Assembly (NCBI GenBank): GCA_037968815.1
Contig: JBBKWF010000018.1
Location: 212,532-276,531, forward strand
DNA: 64,000 nucleotides
Source: Pseudopedobacter sp037968815
GTDB lineage: Bacteria > Bacteroidota > Bacteroidia > Sphingobacteriales > Sphingobacteriaceae
Direction: 5' to 3'
Made by a program: the position numbers and the translations under genes. Under the pieces are notes generated by a model that was given only the letters and a program-made list of their open reading frames with translations, ran no database searches and was not told the DNA's origin. This document shows, one piece after another, positions 34,967 to 44,546 of this stretch (the first letter of the stretch is position 1; every line of letters starts with the position of its first letter).

Positions 34967-35317
34967 ATGGAAGTTAAGATATTTGGAATCCCTAATTGTG
35001 GGTCTATTAAAAAAGCCAAAACATTTTTTGAAGAAAAGGGTATTGCTTACCAGTTTCATGATTATAAAAAACTTGGAATTGATGAAGATCACTTACAAAA
35101 ATGGTCTAAAGAGTTTGGTTGGGGAAAAGTATTAAACAGAAAAGGATTGACTTGGCGCAATTTGGATGAAACTTTAAAGCATGAAGTTGATAACGAAGAC
35201 GCAGCCATTAAATTAATGAAAGATAATACCAGCACCATTAAAAGACCCGTTATAGAATCTAGCAAAGGTAATACCATCGGTTTTGATGAGGAAACCTATG
35301 AGAACCTGTTTTTATAA
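34967..35317 (+). CDS. ArsC-family reductase (Spx/YffB type)
   Basis: This encodes 116 residues with a thioredoxin-like fold. FGIPNCGSIKKAKTFFEEKG contains the single active cysteine (C11). The later LNRKGLTWRN and RPVIESSKG fit the YffB/ArsC family. Members reduce disulfides or arsenate, or bind RNA polymerase (Spx). Which of these applies is not shown. It is alone on its strand after the tRNA. Confidence 0.88.
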   Translation: MEVKIFGIPNCGSIKKAKTFFEEKGIAYQFHDYKKLGIDEDHLQKWSKEFGWGKVLNRKGLTWRNLDETLKHEVDNEDAAIKLMKDNTSTIKRPVIESSKGNTIGFDEETYENLFL

Positions 35318-35383
35318 TAGGTAATATTTGCGTTAAAAAATGTTAAGCGTTTGCTAATTAAAACTTATTGACGGATTATTGTA

Positions 35384-36106
35384 GTGATGAAAAAGGTTGT
35401 TCTCTTGTTATTTGTGCTGTTTCCATTTGCTTTAAAAGCGCAGATGACTATTTTGGGTACTGCTTATGATGCTGATACGAGAAGCAAACTCAAACTAGTA
35501 TTTGTAAACAACTTAACTCAAAGAGAGGTTGACCATACTGGGCAAAAAGGAGATTTTAAAGTTCAGGCCGATTTAGGGGACTTAATTGTGTTTACCTGCC
35601 CAGGTTATGAAAGTGATACCTTGATTTTACAAAACCTGAGCCCTAAAATAGTTATGATGCGCCCTAGTTTAATTTTACTGGATGAGGTAATTGTATACGC
35701 AAAAGCTAACAAACCAGAAGACTTAAAGGTTGCTTATTCATCGGCATACTCTTATGCTACCACAAATGTTTTTTCTTTAGATGGTAATGTGAGTTTGGTA
35801 AATGCTTTCAGTAAACAGTCCAAACAAAAGCGAGCTTTTCAAAGGTTTATGGATACAGAGCTTGATGAAAAACTGATAGATCAAAAATTTAATAAGCCTT
35901 TAGTTACACAGCTCACTAAAATAAGAGGTCAACTTTTAGAGGATTTTATGTCGTACTATCGTCCAACTTATTCCCAAGTATCGGCAATGAGCGATGTTGA
36001 ACTGAGAACATACATTGTGAACTCGTATAACGCTTATATTAAACTACCGGCGGAACAACGTATATACCCAAACCTTCCGAAAACATCTTTTAGCGGTAAT
36101 TTTTAG
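35384..36106 (+). CDS. exported protein with carboxypeptidase-like regulatory domain
   Basis: This encodes 240 residues with a signal peptide (MKKVVLLLFVLFPFALKAQ). An N-terminal beta-sandwich follows (about 22-100), with ILGTAYDADTRSKLKLVFVNN and FTCPGYESDTLILQ, as in the CarboxypepD_reg-like domain at the start of many Bacteroidota surface proteins. The rest is helical and not recognised. It is 68 bp before an M1 peptidase on the same strand. Confidence 0.78.
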   Translation: MMKKVVLLLFVLFPFALKAQMTILGTAYDADTRSKLKLVFVNNLTQREVDHTGQKGDFKVQADLGDLIVFTCPGYESDTLILQNLSPKIVMMRPSLILLDEVIVYAKANKPEDLKVAYSSAYSYATTNVFSLDGNVSLVNAFSKQSKQKRAFQRFMDTELDEKLIDQKFNKPLVTQLTKIRGQLLEDFMSYYRPTYSQVSAMSDVELRTYIVNSYNAYIKLPAEQRIYPNLPKTSFSGNF

Positions 36107-36174
36107 TAACATTCACGTTAAAGTTGGCGAATCTCACAAAATAGAATTATTTTAAACCTCCTTTAAAATACATC

Positions 36175-38160
36175 ATGAATAAAATTAAATTACTGCTCTG
36201 CTCAGTTTTATTAACTTGTAGCGCTGCCTTTGCCCAACAAAATGCTAACTCTAGCAATACTGGGAATTATAGTTATACTGAAGCCTTTGCTCCATTTTTT
36301 TATCAGCAAAATGGAAATAGCTATCGTAGCGCAAGCGGACAACCGGGCGAAGCTTATTGGCAAAACAGAGCAGACTACAAGCTTACCGTTAGTTTAAACG
36401 ATAAAGAGAACAAAACTACAGCAACAGAAGTTTTAACCTACACCAATAACAGTCCGGATGAGCTTTCTTTTATTTGGATGAATTTAGATCAAAATCTTTT
36501 TAAAGACGATTCAAGAGGAAACGCAATCATTCCACCAAGCGGAAGCAGAAATGGGAGTAGAGGGCAAAAGTTTAACGGCGGTCATGAATTAAGCATGGTT
36601 AAACTTTTAAGTATTAACGGAAAGTCAACAAACGTTGATTTAAAGTATATGATTAACGATACTCGTTTGCAACTGTTTCTACCAGAAAACTTGAAAGCCG
36701 GTGGAAGTTCTTTGAAACTACAGATAGACTTTTCTTTTATTTCGCCAGAATACGGGTCTGATAGGATGGGAGTGTTGCAAACCAAAAATGGAAAGATATT
36801 TACCATGGCACAGTGGTATCCGCGTATGTGTGTTTACGATGAAGTGAGCGGATGGAATACCACCCCTTATACCGGTCCAAGTGAGTTTTATTTGGATTAT
36901 GGTGATTTTGATATTTCTATTACTGCGCCAAGTAACCACATTGTAGTTTGTGCAGGAGAACTACAAAACCCTGATGAAGTTTATACAGCAACGCAAGTTA
37001 AACGTTGGAAAGAAGCTAGCAATAGTGATGAAACCGTATTTATTAGATCGGCTAAAGAGGTTAAAGATGCAGACTCTCGCCCTAAAGGTAAAGCTGAACT
37101 TACTTGGCATTTTAAATTGCAAAATTCAAGAGATATAGCTTGGGCTTCGTCGCCAGCATTTATTATTGATGCTGCAAAAATGAATTTTCCTAGTGGTAAA
37201 CCATCTATGGCTATTTCTGCTTATCCGGTTGAAAGCGCAGGTACAAATGCTTGGGGCAGATCAACAGAATACGTAAAAAAATCTAATGAGTTTAACTCTG
37301 CAAAATGGTACGAATATACTTACCCAACGGCAATAAATGTTGCGGCAAATGTGGGTGGTATGGAGTATCCTGGTATAGTTTTTTGCAATTGGAAATCTAC
37401 TAAAGCTAGGTTGTGGGGTGTTACAGACCATGAGTTTGGACATAACTGGTTCCCGATGATTGTGGGGTCTAACGAAAGATTATATGGATGGATGGATGAA
37501 GGACTTAATAGTTTTTTAAATACCCTCACCAGTAATGATTTCAATAATGGTGAATATAGAAAAGCACCATCAGATATGCACCAATTGGCAAAATACTATA
37601 CAAATCCTTTATTTGAACCCATAATGACGAGTCCGGATAATATGAAGGAAGCGCATATTGGGACATTGTGTTACCGTAAACCAAGCGCAGGGTTACAAGT
37701 TTTACGGGAGCAAATCTTAGGTAAAGAGCGTTTTGATTTAGCCTTTAAAACTTATATTGAACGTTGGGCATTTAAACACCCCACGCCTACAGATTTTTTT
37801 AGAACGATGGAAAACGTAGCTGGAGAGGATTTAAGATGGTTTTGGAGAGGTTGGTTTGTGAACAACTGGCGAGCAGATATTGCGGTGGATAACGTAACTT
37901 ATGTTAAAGATAATCCAAAAAACGGGGCTTTAATTACGCTTTCTTGTTTAGAGAAAATGCCTTTACCTGTTATTTTAAAGGTAGAAACGGTAAGTGGTAA
38001 AACGGAAACTATTAAGTTGCCAGTAGAGATTTGGGCCAGAAATACAAGTTGGACATTTAGTTACCCTTCTACTGAAGAGATAAAATCAGTTGCTTTTGAC
38101 CCAGAGCATGTTTTACCAGATGTAAATTCTGAAAACGATACTTGGACTGCAACTAGGTAA
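36175..38160 (+). CDS. secreted M1-family metallopeptidase
   Basis: This encodes 661 residues with a signal peptide ending in FAQQ. The zinc motif is HEFGHNWFPMIVGSNE, with the third ligand in GWMDEGLNSFLN, equivalent to HExxH and the downstream glutamate of the M1 aminopeptidases. The N-terminus is the beta-sandwich domain of that family, and the C-terminus (from about 555) a second one. The substrate-gating GAMEN-like motif reads GGMEYPG. It is probably an exported aminopeptidase. Confidence 0.9.
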   Translation: MNKIKLLLCSVLLTCSAAFAQQNANSSNTGNYSYTEAFAPFFYQQNGNSYRSASGQPGEAYWQNRADYKLTVSLNDKENKTTATEVLTYTNNSPDELSFIWMNLDQNLFKDDSRGNAIIPPSGSRNGSRGQKFNGGHELSMVKLLSINGKSTNVDLKYMINDTRLQLFLPENLKAGGSSLKLQIDFSFISPEYGSDRMGVLQTKNGKIFTMAQWYPRMCVYDEVSGWNTTPYTGPSEFYLDYGDFDISITAPSNHIVVCAGELQNPDEVYTATQVKRWKEASNSDETVFIRSAKEVKDADSRPKGKAELTWHFKLQNSRDIAWASSPAFIIDAAKMNFPSGKPSMAISAYPVESAGTNAWGRSTEYVKKSNEFNSAKWYEYTYPTAINVAANVGGMEYPGIVFCNWKSTKARLWGVTDHEFGHNWFPMIVGSNERLYGWMDEGLNSFLNTLTSNDFNNGEYRKAPSDMHQLAKYYTNPLFEPIMTSPDNMKEAHIGTLCYRKPSAGLQVLREQILGKERFDLAFKTYIERWAFKHPTPTDFFRTMENVAGEDLRWFWRGWFVNNWRADIAVDNVTYVKDNPKNGALITLSCLEKMPLPVILKVETVSGKTETIKLPVEIWARNTSWTFSYPSTEEIKSVAFDPEHVLPDVNSENDTWTATR

Positions 38161-38184
38161 AACGAGTAATAGCAAATGAAATTT

Positions 38185-38229
38185 AGACTTATTGTTTCTC
38201 TAGTTATTGGGAGAAATAGTAAGTCTTTT
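38185..38229 (+). terminator. terminator of the M1 peptidase gene
   Basis: AGACTTATTGTTTCTC pairs with GAGAAATAGTAAGTCT with two wobble-type mismatches, followed by a T-run. Confidence 0.7.
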
Positions 38230-38319
38230 TTTGTGGGAAATGATTGTTAGAGTTAATGGCTAGTCAGAGTTCAACGATTCATTCACACAAATATTAAATG
38301 GGATCAAAAACTTACTAAG

Positions 38320-41300
38320 TTACTCCTCTTTTTTTGGAGGATAAACAATTGGAGATTGGCGGGTTTTCGAACGGTTTTCTGATTCTTCTTTTTCTTCGTC
38401 TTCGGTTTTCTTTTTTGCTTTGCCAAAAGTGTTTTGCAAAAACTCTTTAAAAGTATCGTACTCTTGAACGTACACCAAACCCACGCCGTTGGAGTAAATA
38501 TCACTATTGAGGTTAAAGAAGTCTCGGTTACTTGGTCGGTTGAAGATTTTACCCACTAAACTACCATCTTTTTTAATATCGTAAGTCATTTGGGCATCGC
38601 GAGTTAAATCGTTAAAAGACGAATTGAAAACGTTATTATTAAAATAATCGTTGTTGTAATTGTTGTTCACAAAGTTGCCTTGCACCTTTAATCGATTATT
38701 AAAAAAACTATAACCAATACCAAACTCGCTTAAAGAACGCAAATTAAAATCAAGGTTTTTAACTCCTAAAGTTTGCGATACAATATTTTGTAATTTGCTA
38801 AAACCTAACTCTAAACCAGAACCAATTAGTGTTTGATTATCAATGCCAATTCCTGCGCTTGAGTTGCCATTAAAGCTGTTACGTACTACCAAATTGATTA
38901 CTTGCTGTGCTTCGTTGTCCTTGTCGTCCAAATAACCTTGTAACTCAGTTTTATAACCCGAATTGTTTGGGAAGTTTAAATTAAAGTCAATCTGAGGATT
39001 TAATAAAGAACCCTTTAGTAACATTTCTGCCTCAGCAAGTACACGTAAGTTTTGGTCTTTATCAGGTAAGGTACGTCCAGCGGCGGTATATAATGGCGAT
39101 AAAGAAGCTCTTGTGGTGTAACTAGCATTCAGGTTGATATCAGCATCAGTTGGGTCACCTGTCCATCTGATAGTTCCACCTTTTTTAATGTCGAATGTTT
39201 TATCAATCAGGTTATTTGCCGTAAAGTCAAACTGTCCAGCATCAATAATATAGTCACCTTTCATTTCAAAATCGCCTAAGCTGGTGATTTTAAGGTTGAG
39301 CTGTGCGGTTCCTCGTCCATTTAAATTACCTACTTCCGTCAGTATGTTTGCATTAGTACCTTCATCAACAGTAAGGTCAAACTCCATGGTAATACCATTG
39401 AAATAGTTAACAGCTTGCTTTTTATTTAAGGTTGAATCTTTAGCAACATAAGTGATGAAATCATCTGAACTAACTGTAGAAGCGCCATTTAAAGGGATGG
39501 TGAACTCTGTGTTTTCGCCTGTTTTTGCCTTAATGGTAATTTTCATTGCATCAGTAGGGCCGTCAAAAGTAAATTTACCAGAGGCAAATGCTTTTCCGTA
39601 ATAAAGCGGATTGTCTTTTGCCGTGGTGTTTAGTGCCATAAAGTTAGTGGCATTTATTTCGGCGTTGATGATTGGGTTTTCTGGTTTACGTAAATCAACA
39701 GTGCCATTTGCTATAGCGGTGTTGCCGTTTATGTCAGTTAATTTAAGTCTGTTAATTTGTATTACACTATTTTTTAAGCTAACCTTATGCGTAAAAGTGT
39801 AAGCAGTTTTTAAGTAATTAACGGTAACGCCCGTATTAAAAAAGTCGACCGTACCGTCAATTTTAGGGTTGTTAAACCTGCCTGTAACCGTTAAATCAGA
39901 GCTTATCTGACCTTTTAAATTAGAAACCAAATTCTTTACAAAAGGTTCTACAATTACCAATTCTGTTTTGTCTAATGCAACGTTTAAATTAAGGTTGTCT
40001 GTTTCGCTTTTGATATCAATGTTACCTTTAACATCCATAGTTTTAGCATCTCGCTTAAAAATAGTGGCATCCACATCAATTTTATTAGACGCGTTATTGT
40101 AAACAGCCTTTGTTTTTAAATTACCAATGGTGGTATTGTTGTATTTTAGGGTGTCAATAGATAAATCTGATTTTAAGTTTGGAGTACCTAAAATGCCATA
40201 AAGGTTTGCGGTGCCATTTATGGTGCCACCCAAGTCAACACCGTAGGCTTTAGTTATTTGGCTTAAGGATGCCATTTTAAAGTTTTTGATAACAATCTCT
40301 AACCCATCTTCCTCTTTTTTAGAAATAGCTCCGTTAATGGCAATCAATTGGTTATTACTGCTGAGCTCGAAATTATCAATCAAAGTGCGGGAATCCTCAA
40401 ATTTAATTTTTACTTGATCCTGTATCTTCCAAATCTGGTTATCAATAATTACATCTGACGGTAACAAGCTTAATTGCGCTAGGGTATCAGTTCCAAATTT
40501 CACTAAACCGTATAAATCCAGCTGATTAACAGCGTCTTTGTCAGACAGCTTTACGTTGAATGAAAGGCTATCATTCTTTAGCGTGTTTTGGATAATAATG
40601 TTCTGTACAAAAGCCCCGTTTTCAGAAAATTGCACTTTATCCATAGACACAATGGCCTCCAAAGATTTGTTATTGGTGTTTTGGTCAAAAATGATATTGC
40701 TAAATGTGATATCGTTGTACGTTAATGTTTTAACAAAACCACTTAGCGTAACGGTGTCTTTGCTTGAATTGAATTTGCCGTAAAACGCCCCCCTTTCTGG
40801 GATTTTTAATTCTGGGATGAACAAACTTGAAAGGTAATCGAAGTTTTTTAAATCGACCCGGAATTCAAAGTTTTGATTTTTTGGGGTTACAATAGCAGTT
40901 TTATATGATGGGATATATTTTTTTACAATGGTTTTAAAGGCTGATGGTAAGGTGTTTAAGTCGTATTCTCCTTTAATTCTGGCATCTCCAATGTTTGAGG
41001 TAAGCGCCAATAAACGGTTTGTGCCTACACCTTCGGCTATTAACTTTACAGAGTCTACAATTATAGATTTTTCTGTATTGGTTAGGCGTAAACTTTTAAC
41101 GTTAAACTGCCCTTGTATATCAGCTAAACTATTGCCTTTAAAGTCAGTATAAACATCAGCATCAATAGAAACAGTATCTTTTCCAAAGTTTAGTTTATGG
41201 AGGTTCGCTTGATTTACTTGGGCAATAAAATTAAATTCGGGTAGCTTTGGGTTAAGGTTTGCTTTTCCGTCAAAGTTGAGTTTTATGTTTTTATCGTTGA

Positions 41301-42780
41301 TGCTGAGTTCACCATCAAATACTTGTTTATTGATACTTCCGTTTACCGCTATATTCCTGTAACTGTAATTGTTAAATTCAAAATAAGTAGCCTTTGCATC
41401 TAGTTTTTCTACAAGGTTGTTTAGCTCAAAACCACGTCCGTTAACATTAGCTATAAAAGAAGTTCTTTTAATGGATGATTCTTCAATTAATTCTCCCAGA
41501 TTAAAATCAATTGCTTGCACTTTACCGCTATAAGAAGGGATTTTGTTAGGGTTGATTTTCATGTGAACATCCGATTTTATTTGCCCTAGCTTGGTTTTAA
41601 AATCACCATAAGCAATAAAATCATTAAAAAAACCTGTAAACTGACCTTTAAAATTGATGTTACCAAATTTGTTAATCACAGCTGGCAACACATTCCGTTT
41701 ATTCCCGGTTAGGCGTTCGATAATGTAGTCAACATCTGCTTTGTTAGAGTAAATCTGCTTAAAGTTCAAATCCATAAAAATGTTTTCGGGCAAACCTCTT
41801 ACCTCAAAATCACCTTTTATGTAAGTGGTTTTGCCTGCTTTTATCAGCAAATCTTTAGCTTTTAGGTTATTTACTTTTCCTTTTATGGTGCCCGTAACAT
41901 TTATAGGCAAGGTCATATAATTAATCTGAGGTGCAAAAAAAGCGATGTCTTTGGCGTGTATTTTGGCATTTTTAAAATGCCCCTCCATAGTTACTTTGTT
42001 GATCACATCATCAAAATCTACATAACTTTTAAACTTTATGCTAAAATAATCTCGGACAGAAGAATTAGGCGTTTTAAGATAAAGCTGTTCTAAAACAATA
42101 CGGTCAGTAGCAATAGTAGCATCTGCCGTTAAATTATCCAATACAAAACCGCTCCCTTCTTTAAAAGTTAGCTTATTAATTTGGGCTTTTAACAGGTAAT
42201 CTTTGGTGTTGATGTTTTTTAAATCGGTACTTAAATTGGTGATATGTACATCGTCGTAGTTTATCCCATTAATTATGGTGTCTTTTTTACGATAGTTTTT
42301 GTACTTAAAATCTAGGTTTTTAATAGTTGCACTATTTAACACAAAATCAAAAGGTTTCTTTTTAACGGTATCTACCACACCACTATTAAAGTAACTGATG
42401 ATAAAAGAGAGGTTAGTACTGCTATCTTTATAACTCTTTAAATGAAATGTGCTGTTATCCAGCTCAATATTGTTTAAAGTGATTTTACGTTCGCGAAAGG
42501 GCGCAAAATAACCAATGTCTACCGTAAGTTTTGGGGCGTTTAGTAAAGTGTCTTTCTCTAAATCGGCAATAAAAAGACCTTCTAACACTAAAGATTTAAA
42601 AGGTTTTAGGTATAAACTTTTAATTTTTACGGTAGTATTAAGCTCTGATGATAGAAAATTGGCCGCTTTTTTTGCGCTCCAAGTTTGTACCGGCTTAAAT
42701 TGAAAAGAAAAAATAACACCCGCCAACAATAATATGATGACAACAAGGGTGTAAAGCGTTATTTTGAATACTTTTTTAAT
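38320..42780 (-). CDS. tamB: TamB-like translocation/assembly protein (AsmA/DUF490 family)
   Basis: This encodes about 1486 residues. Most of the length is a repetitive series of beta-strands (D-x-N/K-rich, LNLKITSLGDFEMKGDYII, VTGRFNNPKIDGT), typical of TamB-type bridge proteins that move lipids or help outer-membrane protein assembly between inner and outer membrane. The C-terminal DUF490 part lies at about 1000-1430. The only ATG/GTG/TTG start in frame is TTG 42729, which cuts the membrane anchor in half. The frame upstream encodes KKVFKITLYTLVVIILLLAG, so I place the start at ATT 42778-42780, giving a complete anchor. Confidence 0.85.
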   Translation of the reverse strand: MKKVFKITLYTLVVIILLLAGVIFSFQFKPVQTWSAKKAANFLSSELNTTVKIKSLYLKPFKSLVLEGLFIADLEKDTLLNAPKLTVDIGYFAPFRERKITLNNIELDNSTFHLKSYKDSSTNLSFIISYFNSGVVDTVKKKPFDFVLNSATIKNLDFKYKNYRKKDTIINGINYDDVHITNLSTDLKNINTKDYLLKAQINKLTFKEGSGFVLDNLTADATIATDRIVLEQLYLKTPNSSVRDYFSIKFKSYVDFDDVINKVTMEGHFKNAKIHAKDIAFFAPQINYMTLPINVTGTIKGKVNNLKAKDLLIKAGKTTYIKGDFEVRGLPENIFMDLNFKQIYSNKADVDYIIERLTGNKRNVLPAVINKFGNINFKGQFTGFFNDFIAYGDFKTKLGQIKSDVHMKINPNKIPSYSGKVQAIDFNLGELIEESSIKRTSFIANVNGRGFELNNLVEKLDAKATYFEFNNYSYRNIAVNGSINKQVFDGELSINDKNIKLNFDGKANLNPKLPEFNFIAQVNQANLHKLNFGKDTVSIDADVYTDFKGNSLADIQGQFNVKSLRLTNTEKSIIVDSVKLIAEGVGTNRLLALTSNIGDARIKGEYDLNTLPSAFKTIVKKYIPSYKTAIVTPKNQNFEFRVDLKNFDYLSSLFIPELKIPERGAFYGKFNSSKDTVTLSGFVKTLTYNDITFSNIIFDQNTNNKSLEAIVSMDKVQFSENGAFVQNIIIQNTLKNDSLSFNVKLSDKDAVNQLDLYGLVKFGTDTLAQLSLLPSDVIIDNQIWKIQDQVKIKFEDSRTLIDNFELSSNNQLIAINGAISKKEEDGLEIVIKNFKMASLSQITKAYGVDLGGTINGTANLYGILGTPNLKSDLSIDTLKYNNTTIGNLKTKAVYNNASNKIDVDATIFKRDAKTMDVKGNIDIKSETDNLNLNVALDKTELVIVEPFVKNLVSNLKGQISSDLTVTGRFNNPKIDGTVDFFNTGVTVNYLKTAYTFTHKVSLKNSVIQINRLKLTDINGNTAIANGTVDLRKPENPIINAEINATNFMALNTTAKDNPLYYGKAFASGKFTFDGPTDAMKITIKAKTGENTEFTIPLNGASTVSSDDFITYVAKDSTLNKKQAVNYFNGITMEFDLTVDEGTNANILTEVGNLNGRGTAQLNLKITSLGDFEMKGDYIIDAGQFDFTANNLIDKTFDIKKGGTIRWTGDPTDADINLNASYTTRASLSPLYTAAGRTLPDKDQNLRVLAEAEMLLKGSLLNPQIDFNLNFPNNSGYKTELQGYLDDKDNEAQQVINLVVRNSFNGNSSAGIGIDNQTLIGSGLELGFSKLQNIVSQTLGVKNLDFNLRSLSEFGIGYSFFNNRLKVQGNFVNNNYNNDYFNNNVFNSSFNDLTRDAQMTYDIKKDGSLVGKIFNRPSNRDFFNLNSDIYSNGVGLVYVQEYDTFKEFLQNTFGKAKKKTEDEEKEESENRSKTRQSPIVYPPKKEE

Positions 42781-42813
42781 ATTTTTGTGTTTTTATAAAT
42801 AAAACTCTTTTTT

Positions 42814-43815
42814 GTGTCAATTATTCTCGGGATTGAATCCTCATGTGATGAAACATCTGCCTCTGTATGTATAGACGGTAAAATAGTGTCTAATATTATA
42901 GCTAACCAAACTATACACGAACTTTATGGAGGCGTTGTGCCCGAATTAGCTTCGCGTGTACACCAGCAAAATATTGTGCCGGCCGTTCATCAGGCTATTA
43001 CCGATGCGAAAATACATAAAAAACAGATAGATGCAGTGGCTTTTACTCGCGGTCCTGGCTTACTAGGATCGCTGTTAGTGGGCACCTGCTTTTCTAAGGC
43101 TTTTGCTTTAGCAAATAACATTCCGTTAATTGAGGTTAACCATATGCAGGCGCATATTTTAGCACATTTTATTGATGATCCTAAACCTACATTTCCGTTT
43201 TTATGCTTAACCGTTTCTGGTGGGCATACACAAATAGTTTTGGTGAAAAATTATTTTGAGATGGAAGTAGTGGGGCAAACCTTAGATGACGCCGCCGGCG
43301 AGGCTTTTGATAAAACTGCTAAAATTTTGGGACTGCCTTATCCTGGCGGACCTTTGGTTGATAAAAATGCAAAGCTAGGCGACCCAAATAAGTATAAATT
43401 TACCGAGCCTCAGATACCCGAACTTAATTTTAGTTTTAGCGGATTAAAAACTGCGATACTTTATTTTGTGAGAGATAATGTGAAAATTAATCCTGATTTT
43501 TTGCAGGAGAATATGAACGATATTTGTGCTTCGGTACAAAGCAGGATTGTATCGATTTTACTAAATAAACTTAAAAAAGCGACAGTTCAATACAAAATAA
43601 AAGACGTTGCTATTGCTGGTGGAGTTTCGGCTAATTCGGGTCTAAGGGATGGTTTAAATGCAATGGCAGAAAAAGAGGGATGGAATGTTTTTATCCCTAA
43701 GTTTGAATATTGTACAGATAATGCGGCGATGATTGCTGTGGCAGGTTATTATAAGTATCTAGCGAAGGATTTTGTTGGGCAGGATGTAGCACCATTGGCG
43801 AGGATGCCGTTTTAA
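42814..43815 (+). CDS. tsaD: tRNA N6-adenosine threonylcarbamoyltransferase
   Basis: This encodes 333 residues beginning with GTG: MSIILGIESSCDETSASV, typical of TsaD (Kae1). The metal site is HMQAHILAH (H110, H114), and SGGHTQIV, ASVQSRIV and GGVSANSGLR are further family blocks. With TsaB and TsaE it makes the t6A37 modification of ANN-decoding tRNAs. It is divergent from tamB, with only a short space, and followed by pth on the same strand. Confidence 0.95.
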   Translation: MSIILGIESSCDETSASVCIDGKIVSNIIANQTIHELYGGVVPELASRVHQQNIVPAVHQAITDAKIHKKQIDAVAFTRGPGLLGSLLVGTCFSKAFALANNIPLIEVNHMQAHILAHFIDDPKPTFPFLCLTVSGGHTQIVLVKNYFEMEVVGQTLDDAAGEAFDKTAKILGLPYPGGPLVDKNAKLGDPNKYKFTEPQIPELNFSFSGLKTAILYFVRDNVKINPDFLQENMNDICASVQSRIVSILLNKLKKATVQYKIKDVAIAGGVSANSGLRDGLNAMAEKEGWNVFIPKFEYCTDNAAMIAVAGYYKYLAKDFVGQDVAPLARMPF

Positions 43816-43853
43816 TATTTATTTTCGGTTTTACCGGAAGATTTTTTTTAGAG

Positions 43854-44417
43854 ATGAAATATTTGATTGTAGGGTTAGGGAATATAGGTTCGGAATATGC
43901 GGATACCCGCCATAATATTGGTTTTATGGTTTTGGATGAACTAGCTAAAGAAGCAGGCGCAAGTTTTTCGAATATAAAACTGGCTTATTATACCGAGGTT
44001 AGTCATAAAGGAAGAACTTTGTGTTTAATAAAACCTACCACTTACATGAATTTGAGTGGTAAAGCTGTTCGCCATTATATGCAGGAGCTTAAAATCCCGA
44101 TTGAAAACGTATTGATTGTGGTCGATGACTTAGCTATTCCTTTCGGGTCTGTACGTATAAAGCCAAAAGGTAGTGCTGCCGGGCATAATGGTTTAAAAAG
44201 TATTGAAGGTTTGTTAGGTTCTAATGAATATCCTCGGTTACGATTCGGTGTAAGTGATAATTTTCCAAAAGGCAGACAGGTTGATTATGTACTAAGCGGT
44301 TTTGATAAGGAAGAAATACCCGAACTGCCTGCGTTAATTGATAAGTCAATTGCCATGATTAAAGCTTTTACCACCATTGGGATTGAGTTAACGATGACTA
44401 ATTTTAATAAGAAGTAG
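43854..44417 (+). CDS. pth: peptidyl-tRNA hydrolase
   Basis: This encodes 187 residues. MKYLIVGLGNIGSEYADTRHNIGF gives the catalytic histidine (TRHNIGF) and family start. KPTTYMNLSGKAV and DDLAIPFGSVRIKPKGSAAGHNGLKSI are further motifs. It frees tRNA from peptidyl-tRNA that drops off the ribosome. It is 38 bp after tsaD, probably co-transcribed. Confidence 0.96.
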   Translation: MKYLIVGLGNIGSEYADTRHNIGFMVLDELAKEAGASFSNIKLAYYTEVSHKGRTLCLIKPTTYMNLSGKAVRHYMQELKIPIENVLIVVDDLAIPFGSVRIKPKGSAAGHNGLKSIEGLLGSNEYPRLRFGVSDNFPKGRQVDYVLSGFDKEEIPELPALIDKSIAMIKAFTTIGIELTMTNFNKK

Positions 44418-44500
44418 GGCGGAGAGTCGAGTCAGAGACTCTTTTCTATTATTGAATCCGTAGAGACGCTTCGCTTAACTCTCCGGACAGTGAACTTGGG

Positions 44501-44522
44501 TTTTGGTGAATCATCACCAAAA
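44501..44522. terminator. perfect hairpin between pth and the monooxygenase
   Basis: TTTTGGTGA / TCACCAAAA around ATCA, placed between convergent genes. It has no long T-run. Confidence 0.45.
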
Positions 44523-44546
44523 TATAGATATATATTGAGCAATTTA

